A DNA stretch of 64,000 nt from Chelydra serpentina (lineage: Eukaryota; Chordata; Testudines; Chelydridae). This document shows positions 1 through 17,970 of this stretch, piece after piece; positions within the stretch are counted from its first letter, which is position 1; every line of letters begins with the position of its first letter. Under the pieces are notes generated by a model, which made no database searches, was not told where the DNA came from, and saw only the letters and a program-made list of their open reading frames with translations. The stretch lies in contig JBAIAC010000059.1 in the NCBI GenBank assembly GCA_037349315.1, forward strand, positions 23,840,501 to 23,904,500, given 5' to 3'. A program made the position numbers and the translations under genes.

Positions 1-245
1 CGTTTGTTAAAAGTGAAGGCTGATTTCTGTGCTAAATGACTGATTAACGAGTCCGAGCAGATGGAGAGCACATCTGGCACAGAAATAATTAACTATTTTT
101 ATATAGATCCCCCCCTTGTAAAAATCTTAGAACTTACTAGTACTGTATCCAAGACTGCATCATTCTATCACATAAAAAAATATGGGCTCCACTCCAATAA
201 GACACTTCAGCGTGTGCTTAAGTGTAAGCATATACAGGAAGTGAT

Positions 246-760
246 GTAATCCAGTGGATAGGGCATTAGACAGCCCTGGTCTACACTGGGGGGAGAGGGG
301 GATCGACCTAAGATACGCACCTTCAGCAACAAGAATAGCGTAGCTGAATTCGACGTATCTTAGGTTGACTTACCTCGCATCCTCACGGCGCGGAGTCGAC
401 TGCCGCCGCTCCCCCGTCGACTCCGCTTCCACCTCTCGCCGCGGGGGAGTACAGGAGTCGACAGCAGAGCGATCGGGGATCAATTTAGCGCGTCTACTAG
501 ATGCACTAAATTGATCCCCAATAGATCAATCACTACCCGCCAATCCAGCGGGTACTGTAGACGTACCCTAAGACTCAAGAGACCTGGGTTCTATTCTCAC
601 CTCTGCCATCTGTCTGCTGTGGGATCTTGGACAAGTAACTTTACCTCTCTTTCTCCTCCCACCCTTTTGTCTGTCTTGTCAATGTAGGTTGCCCATTTGA
701 GGACCTATTGGGTGCTTATCACTTTTGAGAATCAGGCTACTTACCTAAATGCCTAAATGT
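246..760 (+). mobile_element. CryI-type tRNA-derived SINE, split by a MITE
   Basis: The tRNA-related head (taatccagtggatagggcat) lies at 247-266 and the rest of the SINE resumes at about 572, with the B-box-like stretch gggttctattctcacc and the body motif ctctgccatctgtctgctg, then a T/C-rich tail. This layout (head, GGTTCNANTCC box, CTCTGCCACTGAC-like body) is that of the turtle Pol III SINE seen several more times in the window. The copy is interrupted by the element at about 273-568. Class is recognised by eye; the ends are approximate. Confidence 0.7.
273..568. mobile_element. Foldback MITE, PIF/Harbinger-like
   Basis: The ends read ccctggtctacact and, inverted on the right, gggtacgtctacag. 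The interior carries paired inverted blocks such as gatcgacctaagatacg with cgtatcttaggttgac, and gatcggggatcaattta with taaattgatcccc. The trinucleotide TAA follows the right end, as expected for the family, but a matching left copy is not clear. It is non-coding and sits inside a SINE, so it is younger than that SINE. Confidence 0.6.
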
Positions 761-1214
761 GGGTTTAGAAGCCTAACTGTACCTACTATTTTTTAAAAAA
801 AATTTGGCCACATGTTATTTTATGTGTGTACACATATGTGTACTTCAGTTTTATAAATCATTTTGGGGTCCTTTGAGATTAAGTATACTGAAGAGGCCTT
901 TTGTTTGGTTTAAACAAAAGTATCACGTCTCTTCGTGATGTCCAGTTCGCAGATGAAATGCAGATGAAGTATACTCATTCTTTAAGTGTAGCTTTTACAA
1001 GAAGCTTCTACTAGTTTCTTTGCATCCGAGTTTCTAAATATTTAAAGGATTTCTGAGAAGTCCATACATCTTGGTGTTCAGGAGCAATATGCCAGAGAGA
1101 CTATAAATCAGCTTTTGAGCAGTGACCTGGGAAGTCATGCATTTACTGTGTTCGTTTCTAGTGAAAGTTGGTAGTTCTTATAGAAACCAGCTTTGCACTA
1201 GCTGAACATCCTGA

Positions 1215-1391
<177 letters not shown>

Positions 1392-1602
1392 TGAATTAAT
1401 TTAATAGGGCTTTTTATATAGGGCACACATATCCATAAAGACTCTCAGAGCTCCTGGGGTCAAGAAGCCGCATAGTCAGATTTGGGCTTGACGGTGTGGT
1501 ATGTTTAAGGTGCTATTAAGTGTTGAAAAATAGTCAATGAGAATTTATTTTCAACTATCTTTGTTTTTAAAGGATGAGATTTTCAAAAGTCAACTCTGCT
1601 CT

Positions 1603-1907
1603 CAGGGCCTACTTTAGCAAGTGCAGGGCCCAATTCGGGGCCCGCTTGTACTCACCATGTGGCGCTCCGGGTCTTCGGTGGCACTTCAGCGGCGGGTCCT
1701 TCACTCGCTCCGGGTCTTCGGCGGCACTGAAGGACCCAACGCCGATGACCTGGAGCGAGTGAAGGACCCGCCGCCAAAGTGCCGCCGAAGACCCGGAGCG
1801 TCGCAGGGTGAGTAAAAATTAAAAAGGCGCCGGCGCGGGGCCCTCTTACCCACCGGCCCAGGGCCTGATTCCCGGGAATTGGGGGAATCGGCCTAAAGCC
1901 GGCCCTG
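1603..1907. mobile_element. Non-autonomous hAT element with 8-bp duplication
   Basis: It starts cagggcctacttta and ends taaagccggccctg, which are inverted copies with two mismatches. It is bounded by the exact 8-bp duplication TCTGCTCT (1595-1602 and 1908-1915), the hallmark of hAT transposition. The GC-rich interior is itself a foldback: gctccgggtcttcgg recurs inverted as ccgaagacccggagc. No transposase coding is present, so it would need an outside hAT transposase. Confidence 0.9.
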
Positions 1908-4589
1908 TCTGCTCTCATTAAAGTGAATGGTAAAACTCCCATTGACTTCAATGGAGGAGCAGTTAGGCCAATGCTGAGTGTTTCTGAAACTCCCACTCAA
2001 ACTGTATGTATGTGTAACTTTTGCACAGGTATTCTGTTAAGACCGGTCTTAGTTCTGCATGGTGGATCTCTTCTTCCATGTTTCAATCTCCATCCATGTC
2101 CAGAACGTCCATCTGTGTCAACAGGAAGTGCACTCATAAGGAAGAGCAGAGTATGAAAACTCAGATCTGCTTTGCTTTATTTTTCCTATTACTGAGAACC
2201 AATAGAAGAGACCGGGGAAACGGAGAACACAAAGGCTCACTCACTCGCCTTCCTGCTAATTTACAATAGTAGTGCTTCCTTTCATCCCCTCCACGTATCT
2301 GGTGCATCCATGGTCAAAACTTGGCCCTTACGCCTTAAGATCTGGTGTTTTGATCTTAGAATCTATGTCTCTGTCTTCGTTGCCAGCAAAATGCCCCTCT
2401 GGGCCTCGGAAGATTTAGCACGTGTATGGATACTTACTGAAGTTTTCTGATATGACTGATTTGATTGTTGTGCTGTAAACCTGCTTGGTAGAGTGTGTGA
2501 CCATGTTGCATTAGGCTGTGATGACACAGTGTGGCACAGGATAGTGATGACACATCATAAGACCATATGCGACATTTCGCAAATCCGGAAATTTAGTGTC
2601 AGAGCATGACTTTGATGTACTCTGTTGCTAATAAAATCAAGACAATTCTGGCAATCCCAAAATGGGGAGTGACCCTGTTCATTATAGTAGCTCTCTTAAT
2701 CCCACACTATGTTTTCCTGCCTCTTTCACAATCCCAGGAGTTTTCAATATTTGTAGCGCTGCACTTGCTGGGGGAATTAAAAAAACAAACAAACTCATTT
2801 CTTCTGGGAGGTCTCATATCTTCAATATTTTAGCTTTATCGCTGCATTCAAGATTTTTTTAACAACTATATTCATTTCTCTCTAGATTTCATTTGCTGGC
2901 TGAACTCTGACCTCCCCAGGGGAAGTCATTTCCATTATAAACTGTTTTCTTTCCCATGACCACAACACACTATGTAGTTTCAGAGTAGTAGTGGTTACTT
3001 CTGGAGGCCAAAAAATAAATAAATCAGTCTACTCGTATTTCTCAATCTGCTGCTCCTGCAAGACATTGCCAGTGAAAGATTTCTTACCTCCCACTGATTC
3101 ATTATCTTCTGCTATAAATCTAACAAATTTAGGGCCTCCCTTTTGGTCTTCCTTCATTTTTATCCTAATCTTATCCAGAGCCTGCTAAGACTTTCTGACA
3201 CATCCTGTCTGCAGCATTAGCAACCCAGAGCCAGTATCTTTCAGTAGCCTGATAAAAATGGGTTGCAGAGTGTCTGCCCACAGATGCTTTGACCAGTTTT
3301 AGGCCCAAATTTGTATCTGCTCAGTATAACAGGGTACAATATTAAATGCAGCTCAACGGTTGAATTCAGCTTCCAGGGAAGAGCCGGTCATCCTCCTTTT
3401 CTGCATTGCCTGGAAATGTTTTGTCAGAATAGGAAATCCAGATTAGTTTTAATTCCTGAGTTTTCCCAGTTATTTGCGTAGGTGACATATTAGTTTATTC
3501 AGAGCTGTTAATTCATTGGTTACAGTTGAGTTACTCAGTATTGCCAACTCCAAGCAATCAAAAATCATGACCCAGACCTCAAAAATCACAATTGGCTTAA
3601 AAATCATGAGATTAAAAATAATAAATGTTGGGTTCTTGTTATTTGCCTTTTGGGTTTTGAGCTGCTGGGATACACTTGGGACACTTTTTCAAGCTTTTCT
3701 CCACAACCAAGAGGGCTAGAAACTTTATTTTAAATGGAAGATCAGATTTCTCATGTAGTCACATGATTCTGGGCTTTAAGAAAAACACAAACACCTATTG
3801 ATTATTACTTCTCCCATTGTCACCAAGAGGGAGATTTTGCTGATGCTGGCTGTTAAAAGAGAATTCTGTATTGCAAGGTGGCCATGCTGGGCCCTTCTGT
3901 ATTACGCCGCATTTGCTACACAACAAGTACAGTAGCATTGTCACCACGGAGCCATTGTATGACTATATTGTTCCTGTTGACTACATCTTCCTCCTGGAAG
4001 ATCAGTATGAGAATTCTAACAACATTTCATTGATTTTCAGACACTACCGCTTAACATAAAACCATGCCTTATATATTCACTATAACAAATGTGTAATGTG
4101 ATAATCCATTGTAGTTCTTTAACACAGCTGATTTACATATTCTAGGGAGGTAGTGATATCTAGTGGCTAGGTCCTGGACTGGGACTCAGGAAATCTAGCT
4201 GGTTCTTTGAGTGCTTGGTCATGTCCATTCCATTGTAGGGGTGCGTGCTCGCAATATGCACCAGTGCTGGAAGGTTTTCCCTTAGTGGTATCCATAGGGG
4301 ACTGCCTCAGGCACCCTCTGGAGTGGCGCGCATATGCAGCAATATAAGGGGCGCCGCCAGCTCCCCCCCGCCCGGTTCCTTCTTACCACCAGTGACGGTG
4401 CTGCAACGTCTCCTTACCTTTGGTGTTCCTCTCCAGATGTCACTCGCGTCGGTCTACTCCCCGGCCAGACATCACCTAGACATGGTCATCATGATCCCGC
4501 CGTTTGTACTTACCTCCCTGCAGTATTGGTCCAACCCAATTCTGGTGTTGGAAGGTGTGCCCTTCGCGACCCTGTGATCCATAGTCTCC

Positions 4590-5130
4590 CTGATTTCAGA
4601 TGCGTCCGACTTCGGTTGAGGAGTGCATCTTGGTACACTGCAAACTCGAGTTATGGTCACGGGAGGAGCTTGCATTACATATATATATCAGGGAGCTCAG
4701 AGCCATCCGTCTGACTTGCGGTGTCTTCCTTCCCCAACTGTCCGGTCAGGTGGTGCAGATGTTGACAGACAATACGGCCTCCATGTTCTATGTCAACAGG
4801 GCAGGGGGGAGCTCATTCGTCGGTGCTGTGCCAGGAGGCCCTCCATCTGTGGGACTTCTGCATTCAGCATGTGATCCACCTGGAAGCCTTGCACCTCCCC
4901 AGCGTCTGGAACGTGCTGGCGAATTGCCATCGTGGGTCCTTTTTCTCTCACCACGAGTGGTCCCTTCACTTGGAGGTCGTCAGAATGCTATTTCAGAAGT
5001 GGGGAACTCCCCGAGTGGACCTGATCGCCACCAGACAGAACAGAAAGGGTCATCAGTTCTGCGCTCTCCAGGGCCTCGGCAAAGGCTCACTTTCCGATGC
5101 CTTTCTCCTGTCGTGGTGAGGAGACCTGAT
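4590..5130 (+). pseudogene. DIRS RNase H remnant (copy A)
   Basis: The frame opens with SDASDFG, the usual first RNase H Asp context, at about 4594, and hits a stop straight after. Conserved pieces follow in shifting frames: LTDNTASMFYVNRAGG (about 4753-4800), then EALHLWDFCIQHVIHLEALH and LPSVWNVLAN in another frame. The rest resembles the linker between RNase H and recombinase. At least two frameshifts are needed to read it, so it is a relic. Confidence 0.75.
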
Positions 5131-5399
5131 GTATGCCTTCCCGCCAATTCCGCTCATCGGCAAAGTCCTCTCAGAAATCAAGAGGGACAAGGCATAAGTC
5201 ATTATGCTCGCCCCAGCATGGCCTCGCCAGCATTGGTTTGGCATGCTCATGGGCCTGGCTATAGCAGCCCCATGGCCACTTCCCAGCCGCCCGGACCTTC
5301 TCTCTCAGGAGCACAGTTGGCTCCTGCACCCAAGCCTCGCCTCTCTCCACCACACAGCTTGGATGTCGCATCACTGAATCCAGAGGAACAAGCCTGCTC

Positions 5400-6413
5400 T
5401 AGTCAGGTACAGCAGGTTCTCTTGGAGAGCAGAAAGCCCCCAACCACAGCAACTGACCTGGCAAAGTGGAAGTGTTTCTTCTGCTGGGCGATCAGAGCAG
5501 AATATCTCCCCGACCCAGTCATCTCTGCAGTCCATCCTGGATTACCTGCTTCACTTAAAGCACCAGGGCCTCGCCTTCTCTTAGATCAAGATGCACCTGG
5601 CAGCCATATTGGCCTTCCATCATCTCATCCAGGGTAGATTGGTATTCTCGCATGAGATGTCGATCAGGTTCCTGAAAGGCCTTTAAAGACTTTTTTCGCC
5701 AATCCGGGACCCGGTTCCCCAGTGGGACCTCATCGTGATCCTCTCCAGGCTTACAGATCCGCCCTTTGAGCTTATGGCTTCGTGTTCCCTTTCCCACTTA
5801 TCGTGGAAGGTTGCATTCCTTGTAGCTATTACCTCGGCGAGACGGGTCTCCAAGATTAAAGCTCTCACTTCGGAGCCCCCATACACGGTATTCTACACGG
5901 ATACGGTCCAGCTGCGGCCCCATCTGTTCTTCCTGCCAAAGGTGGTGTCACACTTCCATGTCAACCAGCATATCTTCCTCCTGGTGTTCTGTCCAAAGCC
6001 TCACACGACCAATGAGAAGAGACGGCTGCACACTCTATATGTCAGGCCGCGCCCTGGCTTTCTACCTGGAGCACACCAAGCCCTTCCGCAGATCCACCCA
6101 GCTCTTTATTGTGATAGCTGACAGGATGAAGGGCCTTCCGGTGTCCTCTCAAAGGATTTCGGATTGGATCACCACGTGCATCTGTACTTGTTACGAGTGG
6201 GCGCAGTCTGTGCCTCCACCAGTAATGAAGTCTCACTCGATGAGGGTGCAGGCGTCTTCGGCTGCCTTCCTGGTGCATGTCCCTATCCAGGACATTTGCA
6301 GGGCCGCGACGTGGTCTTCAGTACACACATTCATGACGCATTACGCCATCACTCAGCAGGCCAGAGATGACAGTGGCTTTGGCAGAGCTGTGTTGCAATT
6401 GACACATCCATGA
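5400..6413 (+). pseudogene. DIRS tyrosine recombinase remnant (copy A)
   Basis: Family-typical pieces are KVAFLVAITSARRVSKIKAL (about 5806-5865), which holds the first catalytic Arg region, then in a second frame HSMR (6234-6245) and DICRAATWSSVHTFMTHYAI, with the presumed nucleophilic Tyr at 6342-6344. In DIRS elements this enzyme inserts the circular DNA copy. The H-x-x-R and Tyr positions survive, but the frame is broken between the two halves and a stop lies near 5684. Confidence 0.8.
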
Positions 6414-6446
6414 ACTCCTTGCCCGCCTCTGGTGGTACTGCTTGGG

Positions 6447-6560
6447 AGTCATCTACAATGGAATGGACATGAGCAAGCACTAAAAGAAGAAAAGATGGTT
6501 ACCTTTTGTAACTGTTGTTCTTCGAGGTGTGTTGCTCATGTCCATCCCATGACCCACCCT
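6447..6560. repeat. DIRS internal complementary region (copy A)
   Basis: The stretch ctacaatggaatggacatga at about 6455-6474 is the reverse complement of the left terminal repeat, and gttaccttttgtaactgttg with ttcttcgaggtgtgttgctc that of the right end. The two are joined by a short spacer, as expected for the region that templates the ends during DIRS replication. Confidence 0.7.
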
Positions 6561-7741
6561 CCTTCCCTTCTGTCGGAGTTCTGGCAAGAAGGAACTGAGG
6601 GAGGGGGGAGCCGGCTGCACCCCTTATTCTGTGGCATATGTGCACCACTCCAGAGGGCACCAGAGCCGGTCATCTATGGATACCATTGAAGGAAAAGCTT
6701 CCGGCACTGGTGCATGTGGCGAGCACACTCACCTACAATGGAATGGACGTGAGCAACACATCTCGAAGAACAACAATTACGAAAGGTAACTGTCTTTTCA
6801 ATCTCCAGCTCTGCCACTGACCCGCTGGGTGACCTTAAGCAAGTCATGTCACCTCTCTCTGCCTCAGTTTCCCCATCTGTAAAATGGGGATAATGATATT
6901 GACCTCCTTTGTAAAACATTTGCGATCTAAAGTTGAAAAGTACTATATGAGAGCTAATTATTATTACTCAAAAGGGAGTGGCTTTGCTGTTCTGTTATAA
7001 TATATGTTTACATGCCTTTGGCAGCTGGATCTTAACCCAGTCACTGATGTTTCATGCAATGCTGTGGGATGGGGCAGCATTGGTGGAGATTGCTCCCAGG
7101 ACCTCTGGATGAGAGAGCATGAGCCTCTAGTGCCAAGCCAAAGAAACACCAGATTCCTTAGCTTAAACCATTGTAGCAGACTCATAAACATCTATACATG
7201 GACTAGCCACTAGACAAGGACAGAGAGACATACTGAGTAAGCATGGGCTACATTTGGTTTAGGTAAACTAGTGACTGGTTCATCCAGAATGCCAGTTTTG
7301 TTATAAAGATTATACTAAACCATGGTCAGAAATACCCTAGGATAATGTAATTTTGGAATTAGAGTTGTGTGAAGCTAGCAGCTTGTGCTTTGCAAGTGGA
7401 AACTGGTATTTTGTGAGTATTCATTTATATGAAATCCATGTGAAAATCTCTTTGAAAAAACGAGGTTACTTATTCAGAGTTCCCTGCCACCAGTCCAGTT
7501 CTCAGGCAACTAGACCATGCCTCTTCTGTCAGCATACACAGTTTTTTGTTACAAATTGGGAAACATTTATTCCCTGGGCAAAACTGTAAATTATCTCTTA
7601 ATGAAAACTTGCCATTTTCACGGAGGAATTTCAGCATGGACATAAGTTTTCCATCTGGGAAAAGCATCTTTCACTTTTTTCTATATAGTCTTTTTATCAG
7701 GACTAAAGTGAGTGAGTATGTGTGGTTTTTCTTTTCTCCAG

Positions 7742-7978
7742 AACCTCCAACTTGTTCCCCAGATCAGTTTACCTGTGCGACCGGGGAGATCGACTGTATC
7801 CCAATGGCATGGCGATGTGATGGATTTCCAGAATGTGATGACCAGAGTGATGAAGATAGCTGTCCTATATGCTCAGCAGCCCAGTTTCAGTGTGAGAAAG
7901 GACAATGTATTGATGCCCGCTTGCGGTGTAATGGAGAAATTGACTGCCAAGATAAATCCGACGAAGCAGACTGCAATA
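7742..7978 (+). CDS. LRP5: LRP5 exon (human exon 18 equivalent): LDLa repeats 1 and 2
   Basis: This 237-bp exon is joined in frame to the EGF exon by a codon split g|aa. It encodes two LDL-receptor class A repeats: the first from [12 protein letters not shown] to DDQSDEDSC, the second from [13 protein letters not shown] to DKSDEADC. Each has six cysteines and the acidic SDE calcium-binding end typical of the fold. These modules lie just outside the membrane in LRP5. The donor is a|gtaaga at 7979. The open frame continues into the intron for about 200 bp, but the splice signal and family homology fix the exon end. Confidence 0.95.
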
Positions 7979-13396
<5,418 letters not shown>

Positions 13397-13630
13397 AAAA
13401 AAACACATCCTCAGATGAACCTCAACCCCACGTTAGTGCTATTGGCCCTGTCATTGGTATCATACTGTCCCTTTTGGTCATGGGAGGAATGTATTTTGTT
13501 TGCCAGCGAGTGGTATGTCAGCGCTATGCTGGACCCAATGGACCTTTCCCGCATGAATATGTCAGCGGAACTCCTCATGTCCCTCTTAATTTTATAGCTC
13601 CAGGGAGTTCTCAGCATGGCACTTTTACTG
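13397..13630 (+). CDS. LRP5: LRP5 exon (human exon 20 equivalent): transmembrane segment
   Basis: This 234-bp exon encodes the juxtamembrane stalk ([14 protein letters not shown]), a single hydrophobic span [20 protein letters not shown], then the cytoplasmic start [20 protein letters not shown] and [16 protein letters not shown]. The RVVCQRYAG block distinguishes LRP5 from LRP6. By recalled comparison with human the stalk is one residue shorter, so the exon is 234 rather than 237 bp. The acceptor is ttttttcag and the donor g|gtaagg. The basic residues after the span fit a type I membrane protein with its C-terminus inside the cell. Confidence 0.95.
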
Positions 13631-13939
13631 GTAAGGACGGTAAGGACCCTGCATTTCATCAGTACTATTATGTTACCTGGATTGTATTTTCACAGGATAC
13701 TAACCAAGGGGGTGGTTTTTGTAGGCACCAAAGCAAGTTAGACGTTGAACCTCCATTAACTTTCCGTGGGACTTTAGTGCTTATCTGCCCATAGGGCCAC
13801 ATTTGCAAACGTTTTTAGGTTTATCTGCCATAAGATGCAGATAGGTTTTCAGTGGAAGCTAGACATCTGGGTGCTTTTGAAACTTCCATGAGGTGCCGAA
13901 ATTTTTTTTGAAACCATCCCCTTAATAGTTACTATGGAG

Positions 13940-14435
13940 ATCATGGGTATGTTCTTGGGTGTTGCCTCTAACCCCCCTGCCATCCGCCCACACAACTCTT
14001 ACCCAGGTTTCATGGTACTTAAACCAGGGCTAGCTGGACCAACTTGGGGTGTAGGTTAGAGCTCAGGCGCTACTGCCACTCAGACTGATAACCCACCCAC
14101 TTTGCAGTGAGGACTCAGCCTAAATCACTTGAGTGCTGATAGTCCTCCAGTGCCTTCCCACAATTACTCTGTGTGCCCAGAAGGACAGACAAGTTCTTCC
14201 ACAATTCACTGTGAAAGAATAGCAGAGCTGCTCAGCTCACGACAGCACTTAGAAACCGCTGGGTATGCCCCCAGAAGCCCTCTAGAGACACGGGCGAATG
14301 CAGCCTCAATGAGGACACAGTAAATCAGATATGGCTTTGCAGTGTGACTGCATATACCTGGAATAGGCTAACCCAAGTGTTCAGACCCAGGTGCTAATCA
14401 CCTGGGCCAACTCTTTAGTGAAGACATACCCCTAG
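13940..14435. mobile_element. Degraded MITE, same type as 12,042-12,579
   Basis: The right part has gtgaagacatacccctagg at about 14,418-14,436 and contains gggctagctggaccaacttg and gctaacccaagtg, resembling interior blocks of the 12-kb copy. The left end is probably near gggtatgttc at 13,944. The arms are eroded and no target duplication could be assigned. Confidence 0.45.
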
Positions 14436-14784
14436 GTTCAATTCCTGGCTCCGTTGAAGCCAGTAGTGCTGTGACAATTCATACCAATAGAGAATCTGCT
14501 CCTGCATGTTGGAACTATGCAGAAAGAAGGAAGCATGGACTGTGAGAGCATGACAGCTCCAAAGGGACATGTGCCACCTGATATGATTGATTGTCCAAAT
14601 AATGTAAATTGTGTAGGCTGCATATCTAGGAATGAAACACCATGTTTTCCATGAGTACTTCATGGGTGGCAAAACCTTCCAAAATAACTTCTAAACCAAA
14701 TGTTTCCCTAACCATCGAAGAGGCTGATACTGTACCATATACCCATTATGAAAATAGTCCTCTCTGAGTTGTTATGGAGACAAG

Positions 14785-15057
14785 ACCTGGTCAGAAAATA
14801 GGATTTTTTTTCCATGGAAAATGTTGACAAAACTGGGGGGGGGGGGTGGGAATTGCTTTTGTAAATATTTTTCATGGCAAATGTGGCTTTTTGGGCAAAA
14901 TATCCAAAATGGAAATCTTTTGGTTTTCAAGCTTTTATTTTCTCTCTGAAATACTGAACTCTTCTGTAGAAAGCAGATGCTTCTTGCAAAAAAAGTCGTC
15001 AAAACCCCAATTTTTAGTCAAAAAACAATTTAAACAGAAAACTTTTGACCAGCCCTA
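14785..15057. mobile_element. Probable hAT-type MITE
   Basis: The ends cctggtcagaaaatagg and cttttgaccagcccta are inverted relatives of a GGGCTGGTCAAAA end common in turtle DNA, and the interior is a rough foldback of aaaatgtt/ttttgcc blocks. Flanks atggagac and atggggag are only a loose match, so the duplication is uncertain. Confidence 0.5.
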
Positions 15058-15474
15058 ATGGGGAGACTCCTTTATTGTCCAGCCGCTGTCAGTCAGTAGC
15101 TCAATGCAACAGTGAGTGATTAAAATAAATTAATGTATTTTAAAGTTGTGACGTTGGATTGTGACATGGCGGTATCCTTTAACTTTTAAAGTAGAGGATC
15201 ATGAACCAAATAATCCATGCATTGGCAAGAAGACTTGAGGAGGAAGCTATAAAACGGAGATGTACTCTTGGCTGGTAGCAGAAGAAAGATTTTGTTCTTA
15301 ATGAGGAAAGTAAATGAGCTTTAAATTAACAAGACTACTTTCTCAGACAATGAGGGCCAATGGAGCTACATTGATTCACATCAGCTGAGGATCTGGCTCT
15401 CTATTACAATCGCAGATAAGATTGTACAGTAGTTACCTAATCATGTATCCCTGTCTTGTGCTGGTTCCATGCAG

Positions 15475-15614
15475 GCATCTCTTGTGGAAAGTCTATGATT
15501 AGCTCCATGAGCCTCATGGGAGGAAGTAGTGGTGCCCCTCTGTATGACAGAAACCATGTTACTGGAGCCTCTTCTAGTAGTTCATCCAGCACTAAAGCCA
15601 CTTTCTACCCTCAG
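15475..15614 (+). CDS. LRP5: LRP5 exon (human exon 21 equivalent): Ser-rich juxtamembrane tail
   Basis: This 140-bp exon encodes [32 protein letters not shown], then the serine run [15 protein letters not shown]. In LRP5/6 this Ser/Thr cluster is a casein kinase 1 target that primes Axin binding after Wnt stimulation. It starts with two bases completing a Gly codon and ends in phase 0 at cag|gtaagt. The acceptor is gttccatgcag. Confidence 0.95.
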
Positions 15615-17821
15615 GTAAGTCTTGAAAATGTGTCCAACAGGAGATAAAGGGTCTCCCATTTCTGTCCAAAAAATGGACAGATTAAAACTTGTGCTACTAG
15701 AGAAATGCTAATAAAGACTGTCTTGGATTATGTCATTTAGCAGTGGGGCAATCCAATGCTCACTGAATTCAATACAATGGCTTCCATTTATTCCAGTGAG
15801 CATTGCATCGTGCTTGTGGTCTTTACCGTGTTGTACTATTAAAAAGATGTTCTTCCAGGACATTCCTGTGCATGGGTGCTTTTGTTTTTTGTTTTGGTAG
15901 GGGTGTTCTTACATCCTGAGTACTTGTAAATATCTGGTCCTCTGTCTCTGGTGAACTCTGTCACTGACCTGATGACATTTGGCACTGCATAATCCCACAA
16001 GCATGCACAGGAGTGAGAAAACAAATAAAAAACAGCCAGGGGAAGAAAACACTCAAAAACTAAGCTTGGCTCACTGTTTATCCAAAGCGTTCAACTTCAG
16101 AAAACCAAATGCAAGCACCAGAAAAACAAAGTGGCACCACTGTATGTTGCTGAAACTTAAAATGTTTTGTGGTTTTTCAGGTGTCTGGTTCTGGATTTTA
16201 CATGATTTACCTGTTGGAAAATGAGATTCTTAGTCCCTAAACCAAATTTCCGTAAGTGCGGAAATAAGCCTGTAGAGGTTAGGAAATGGAAAAGGGAGAG
16301 ATGCATGATAAAACCCACTGAGGAAGGGGCAATGGTGACTTATGGGAGAGGGATGCAGAGAAGGTTATTTGCATCTTGTACAGTTGTTTTGCTGCTTCTC
16401 GGCATCATTGAGCAAGCAATACATGCATTTACTCTTCTGTTTACATGAGCTTTCAGAGCCAGCCTCTCTAAGCATTAGAAGTTCTTTGACAAAAATGATT
16501 AAGATGGTCTATACTGCAGTTGAGAGCCAAATTAGTATGTAAAGGGAGGGGGGTATACACATGTTTACATATAAACAGTTAATACGTTATAATAAATCAA
16601 AAAGAATATGGAAGCTGGTATGTATTGTTCTTGTGTCTAGCAGTAACTATAATCTTATTTCTTAATTTTTAAGGGGGTAGATGGGTGAGGGAAAATTGTG
16701 AATACAACTGAACTGTCTATTGATTCCTGCAATACAGAAAACCTTGGTTTGATTTCTTTTCCTGGTTCCCCACTCACTGGGCCAACAAAGGAGTGAGTCG
16801 AGTCTGTAAAGATATTTGGAACTCCAACATAGCAGCCCTTTTAATTCAATATTAGTGGGGGCAGGAAAACCACCAGGATTTGCTGGTCAACTTTATGGTA
16901 GATAAATGGTGCACACGTGGGTGTCACCTACTGATTAAAAATGTAAATGGTTTACATATGTAAATCTAAAAGAGCAAGGAAGCCTAAGAACTGGTCTATG
17001 AACAGGTTTTATATCGCTGTAACTATACCGGTTTAGAAATTGATACAGTTAAAGTGGTACAGACCTCTAGTGTGGATAAAGTTATATCAGTATAAAGAGG
17101 CTTATATTGGCATAGCTCATTCCTCCAACTTAAGGGATTGTACCACTTTAAATATATGGTAGTTATGACCAGAGATCTGATGAGTGGAAAGGGGAAGAAG
17201 TGTGGTGTGCTCTAAGCTTTGCTGATGATCCCAATCTCTCCATGTCATTTCAGAGTAGCTGGGCACTTCTGCTAAAATGATCAGCAGCGATATACTGATC
17301 AGTGCTAACATTTAAATTGCCAGTAGCTAGCAAGAGCAGACTGGACACAAAAATAAGTGGTTGTGTTCTCCTACACTACTCCGCTCAGCTCGATCCACAA
17401 TGCAAGCGCCGCCTAAACCAGTCATCAATCCTAGCAGATTGCGCAGTTCTTTGTGTACCTCCCACTAACACAGAGGTCCACAACAATTGAGCTCCCCATG
17501 CAAGCCACCACTTGTAACATAGTCCTTGGTTGAGTCATCTGCAGGTATAGAACACAGGTTCTCTGGATATAAAATATGAGCCTTTACTGCTTGAGCTAAA
17601 GGACGAGGTACATTCGCTTGGAGGCTGTGGCAGACTCATAAACCTCTATGTTCATCCTAGCCACTCAATAGGACCAAAGAGTCGCACTGTGTTAGTTTGG
17701 GTTTCATTAATTCTATGAAGCAGCAGGAAGATAGCTAGTGATCCTGTTCACTGAAGTCACAGACAGATTAACTGCTCCATAAAAGCATTATGCTGCAGCA
17801 CAAAGAGAGGCCAGCAGGAGG

Positions 17822-17970
17822 TAGAATCCTAGAATATCAGGATTGGAAGGGACTTTAGGAGATCATCTAGTCCAACCCCCTGCTCAAAGCAGGACCAATC
17901 CCCAATTTTTGACCCAGATCCCTAAATGGCCCCCTCAAGGATTGAACTCACAACCCTACTTTGCCTCCAC
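17822..17970 (-). mobile_element. CR1 LINE 3' end
   Basis: It contains agaatatcaggattggaagg, ctagtccaaccccctgctca and aagcaggaccaatcccc, the conserved 3' untranslated region of turtle CR1 read on the opposite strand. The same block ends the longer copy at 49,752. It is 5' truncated, as CR1 copies usually are. Confidence 0.85.

Larger units (their letters stand above)
4200..6795 (+). mobile_element. DIRS-type retroelement, internally deleted (copy A)
   Basis: The ends are inverted repeats: left 4205-4330 (with catgtccattccattgtag and tggtatccatagg) pairs with right 6640-6795 (cctacaatggaatggacgtg and ctatggataccattg). Between them lie RNase H and tyrosine recombinase remnants in the DIRS order, but gag and reverse transcriptase are missing, apparently by deletion near 4440. 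An internal complementary region at about 6447-6560 precedes the right repeat, as in DIRS elements, which integrate circular DNA by a tyrosine recombinase and make no target duplication. Several stops and frameshifts make it inactive. Confidence 0.85.
4150..6960 (+). mobile_element. CryI SINE hosting a DIRS insertion
   Basis: The SINE head (gatatctagtggctaggtcc) is at about 4155-4174 and its 3' part resumes at about 6797 with tcaatctccagctctgcc, continuing through gggtgaccttaagcaagtca and a tail near 6900-6960 with ttattatt. The break falls in the B-box region, where the DIRS element at about 4200-6795 is inserted. Confidence 0.75.

Noticed and set aside
4600..5637. A 345-codon open frame that could look like a host gene
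   Set aside because: Only its first part matches DIRS RNase H; the rest is an out-of-frame reading of the same element, between DIRS inverted repeats.
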